A stretch of 64,000 nt of DNA from Aeromicrobium sp. Root472D3 (GTDB taxonomy: Bacteria; Actinomycetota; Actinomycetes; Propionibacteriales; Nocardioidaceae): positions 1,123,033-1,187,032 of the forward strand of contig NZ_LMET01000001.1 in assembly GCF_001426485.1 (NCBI RefSeq), in the 5' to 3' direction. The position numbers and the translations under genes are program-made. A model generated the notes under the pieces. The model was not told where the DNA came from and made no database searches. It worked only from the letters and a program-made list of their open reading frames with translations. Numbering within the stretch: the stretch's first letter is position 1; each line of letters starts with the position of its first letter. This document shows, one piece after another, positions 62,464 through 64,000 of the stretch.

Positions 62464-62504
62464 CCGACGGGGTCCGACCGAGCGTATCGGCCGGACCCCG
62501 TCGG
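62464..62504 (-). terminator. Hairpin terminator after hsp20
   Basis: CCGACGGGGTCCG (62464-62476) pairs perfectly with 62492-62504 across a 15-base loop. It lies 12 bases past the hsp20 stop on the minus strand. Confidence 0.7.
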
Positions 62505-62516
62505 GCCCGTGCGGCG

Positions 62517-62942
62517 TCAGGCGCCGATCGAGGCCGGCTCGTCGGCTTCGCTCACCCGGATCTTGCGTGGCCGCGCCCGCTCGCTCAGCGGGACCACGAG
62601 CGACAGCACGCCGTGGTCGTAGGTCGCCGAGATGCGGTCGGTGTCGACACCGTCGCCCAGCGTGAACTGGCGCACGTAGCTGCCGGTGCGACGCTCCTGC
62701 GCGATCCACTGCGCGCCCTCGTGGGTGGCCGCGGTGCGCTCGGCGCGGATCGTCAGCGGGTGACCGTCGAGGTCGATGTCGATCGAGCCCGGGTCGACCC
62801 CGGGCAGATCGGCCGTCAGGACGTAACGGTCACCGTCCTTGAGCAGGTCGACGGGGACCGCCCGGGGGCCGGTGCGCAGCGGGCTGCGGCCGCCCGCGAG
62901 GCGGTCGAGCTCGGCGAAAGGATCAAAGGTCATCGCGGTCAT
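62517..62942 (-). CDS. hsp20: Hsp20/alpha-crystallin family small heat-shock protein
   Basis: A 141-residue small heat-shock chaperone. The alpha-crystallin domain runs from about residue 28 to 130 (VPVDLLKDGDRYVLTADLPGVDP...). The central GVDTDRISATYDHGVLSLVVPLSE carries the strand-loop-strand before the C-terminal tail, where the usual I-x-I anchor appears as KIRV. It prevents aggregation of unfolded proteins in the cytoplasm. AAGGAG about 8 bases before the ATG is a good ribosome site. The HAIR element and -35/-10 upstream indicate control by HspR. Confidence 0.93.
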   Translation of the reverse strand: MTAMTFDPFAELDRLAGGRSPLRTGPRAVPVDLLKDGDRYVLTADLPGVDPGSIDIDLDGHPLTIRAERTAATHEGAQWIAQERRTGSYVRQFTLGDGVDTDRISATYDHGVLSLVVPLSERARPRKIRVSEADEPASIGA

Positions 62943-62963
62943 GTCAGATCTCCTTCCTGGGGG

Positions 62964-62982
62964 TTGAGTCGATGTGACTCAA
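62964..62982. promoter_or_regulatory. HAIR element (HspR operator) upstream of hsp20
   Basis: TTGAGT-N7-ACTCAA matches the HspR-associated inverted repeat consensus CTTGAGT-N7-ACTCAAG in 6 of 7 positions on each arm. It lies between the -10 and the start codon, so HspR bound here would block transcription until heat shock. The hspR gene is not in the window. Confidence 0.85.
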
Positions 62983-62992
62983 CTACGGCACC

Positions 62993-63022
62993 TTTATAGA
63001 CACCGGCACGCGACGTGTTCAA
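62993..63022 (-). promoter_or_regulatory. hsp20 promoter
   Basis: On the minus strand, TTGAAC (63022 to 63017) and TATAAA (62998 to 62993) are 18 bases apart. The start would fall just upstream of the HAIR element. Confidence 0.55.
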
Positions 63023-63070
63023 GCCGGATCGTCTGAGAATTCGCTGAGATCGAGACCACGTGCCCGAGGG

Positions 63071-63095
63071 GGTTGGGGGAGGGGGGTTCGGGTAC
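63071..63095 (+). promoter_or_regulatory. Sigma-B/F-like promoter of the SRPBCC gene
   Basis: GGTT (63071-63074), 15 bases, GGGTAC (63090-63095). This is the same sequence elements and spacing as at 61056-61080. Nine bases separate it from the ATG at 63105, so the mRNA would be leaderless or nearly so. Confidence 0.5.
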
Positions 63096-63104
63096 GCGAC
63101 GCGC

Positions 63105-63539
63105 ATGAGCACCAACACCCGCACGATCCGCACGACCCCGCACCGCGTGTGGGAGATCGTGACCGACGGATGGACCTACCCGCTGTGGGTGGTCGGCGCC
63201 ACGCGCGTCCGCGAGGTCGACGACGCCTTCCCGGCCGTCGACTCCCGCATCCACCACTCGGTCGGCGTGTGGCCCGCGCTGATCGACGACACGACCAGCG
63301 TCGTCGAGCTCGACCCCGAGCGCCTGATCCGCCTGCGTGCCCGCGGGTGGCCGATCGGCGAGGCCGAGGTCGAGATCGAGCTCGTGGCATCGGGTGCCCA
63401 CACCGAGGTCACGATCCGCGAGGAGGCCGTCGCGGGGCCCGGCACGCTGGTCCCCGAGCCGCTCAAGGGCCTGACCCTGAAGTGGCGCAACTCCGAGACG
63501 CTGCGCCGGCTGGCCTACCTGGCCGAGAACAAGCCGTGA
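63105..63539 (+). CDS. SRPBCC/polyketide-cyclase-like protein
   Basis: A 144-residue START/Bet v1-like protein. The opening RTIRTTPHRVWEIVTDGWTYPLWVVGATRVREVD and the ending EPLKGLTLKWRNSETLRRLAYLAE fit the SRPBCC family, which has a deep ligand pocket. No ligand is known for this group. The longer upstream frame runs through the GGGTAC promoter, so the ATG at 63105 is preferred. Its stop overlaps the next gene by 4 bases (GTGA). Confidence 0.8.
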   Translation: MSTNTRTIRTTPHRVWEIVTDGWTYPLWVVGATRVREVDDAFPAVDSRIHHSVGVWPALIDDTTSVVELDPERLIRLRARGWPIGEAEVEIELVASGAHTEVTIREEAVAGPGTLVPEPLKGLTLKWRNSETLRRLAYLAENKP

Positions 63540-64000
63540 CGCGGGCGGCGCGGGTCATCGTCGTCACCGGGGCGTCGAGCGGCATCGGCCGCGCGACGGC
63601 CCTGCAGGCCGCCGACGCCGGCGACCACGTCGTGCTCGTGGCCCGCGGCGCCTCGACCCTCGAGGTCGTGGCGCAGGAGTGCCGCGACCGCGGTGCCGGG
63701 TCGGTCATGGTCGTGCCGACCGACGTCGGCGACGACGCGGCGGTCGCGGCCTGCTTCGCGCAGGTGGTCGAGCGCCACGGCGTCCTCGACGCCGTCGTGC
63801 ACTCCGCGGGTGTCGTGGCATACGGACGCACCGAGCAGATCCCCGCCGACGTCTTCGACGGCGTGCTGCGCACCAACCTGATCGGATCGGTCAACGTCTC
63901 CCGCCACGCGCTGCCGGTGCTGCGCCAGCAGCGCGCGGGGTCGCTGGTGCTGATCGGCTCGCTGATCGGGCACATCGCGGTGCCGTCGATGAGCCCGTAC
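63536..64000 (+). CDS. Short-chain dehydrogenase/reductase (cut by right edge)
   Basis: The first 155 residues of an SDR are visible. The cofactor loop is VTGASSGIGRAT near residue 10, then LVARG at the strand-2 end, HSAGV in place of NNAG, and LIGSLIGHIAVPSMSPY, where the view ends exactly on the probable catalytic tyrosine. The GTG start overlaps the SRPBCC stop, so the pair form one transcript under the stress-type promoter. A substrate cannot be assigned without the C-terminal part. Confidence 0.82.
   Translation, partial: MTRAARVIVVTGASSGIGRATALQAADAGDHVVLVARGASTLEVVAQECRDRGAGSVMVVPTDVGDDAAVAACFAQVVERHGVLDAVVHSAGVVAYGRTEQIPADVFDGVLRTNLIGSVNVSRHALPVLRQQRAGSLVLIGSLIGHIAVPSMSPY

Overview
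The window is 64 kb of very GC-rich DNA, densely packed with genes. The second and third codon positions are G/C-heavy, GTG starts are common and neighbouring genes often overlap as ATGA or GTGA. Gene content points to an actinobacterium, most likely Nocardioidaceae (Aeromicrobium/Nocardioides-like). The evidence is a menaquinone pathway beside a 14-gene complex I operon, a mycobacterial-type Cds1, DUF4229, DUF2510 and TIGR02206 proteins, a Rex box, a HAIR box and many leaderless promoters. The family assignment is inferred from content and order, not from a search.

Layout. 1-8.3 kb: end of an ABC permease gene, small membrane proteins, Cds1-like cysteine desulfhydrase, then menaquinone genes menA (minus strand), menE, menC and menD, with a helix-turn-helix regulator between menA and menE. 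8.4-16 kb: a GMC oxidoreductase/aldehyde dehydrogenase pair, a large LuxR-family ATPase regulator, an SGNH hydrolase and a lone ParB-like protein. 16-18 kb: divergent menF and menG. 18.2-33.9 kb: complete nuoA-N behind a perfect Rex operator, followed by a long-chain polyprenyl diphosphate synthase gene. 35-38.4 kb: RarD transporter, a methyltransferase, an SDR behind a MerR-type promoter, and a TIGR02206 membrane protein. 38.4-46.7 kb: a second nuo-like operon, A-B-C-H-I-J-K-L-M-N, without D, E, F or G. 46.7-50.9 kb: YajQ, tRNA-Tyr, a DUF2510 protein, an ECF-like sigma factor with its membrane partner, and a YbdK-type ligase preceded by a 21-codon coupled ORF. 50.9-60.8 kb: an L-arabinose regulon (YtfQRT/YjfF-type ABC importer, LacI repressor, araB, araD, araA) behind two matching operators. 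61-64 kb: a stress-flavoured group with a glycosyltransferase, a 54-residue small protein, Hsp20 behind a HAIR element, an SRPBCC protein and an SDR cut by the right edge.

How it fits together. The first half makes menaquinone (menF, D, C, E, A, G and a prenyl tail synthase; menB and menH are not here) and the complex I that reduces it. The second nuo set keeps the proton-pumping arm and the NuoB/C/I connecting parts but has no NADH module and no NuoD. It also differs from the first set at conserved acidic positions of NuoA and NuoH, so it may be a different enzyme or may borrow NuoD. The arabinose block is a complete uptake-to-pentose-phosphate module with its own repressor.

The most rewarding non-coding signals are the Rex box at nuoA, the 50-bp palindromic repeats bracketing nuoG, the GTCAA-N7-TTGAC operator pair in the menA/regulator gap, the 19-bp-spacer MerR promoter, the paired LacI operators, the HAIR box, and two GGTT-N15-GGGTAC promoters resembling the sigma-B/F type.
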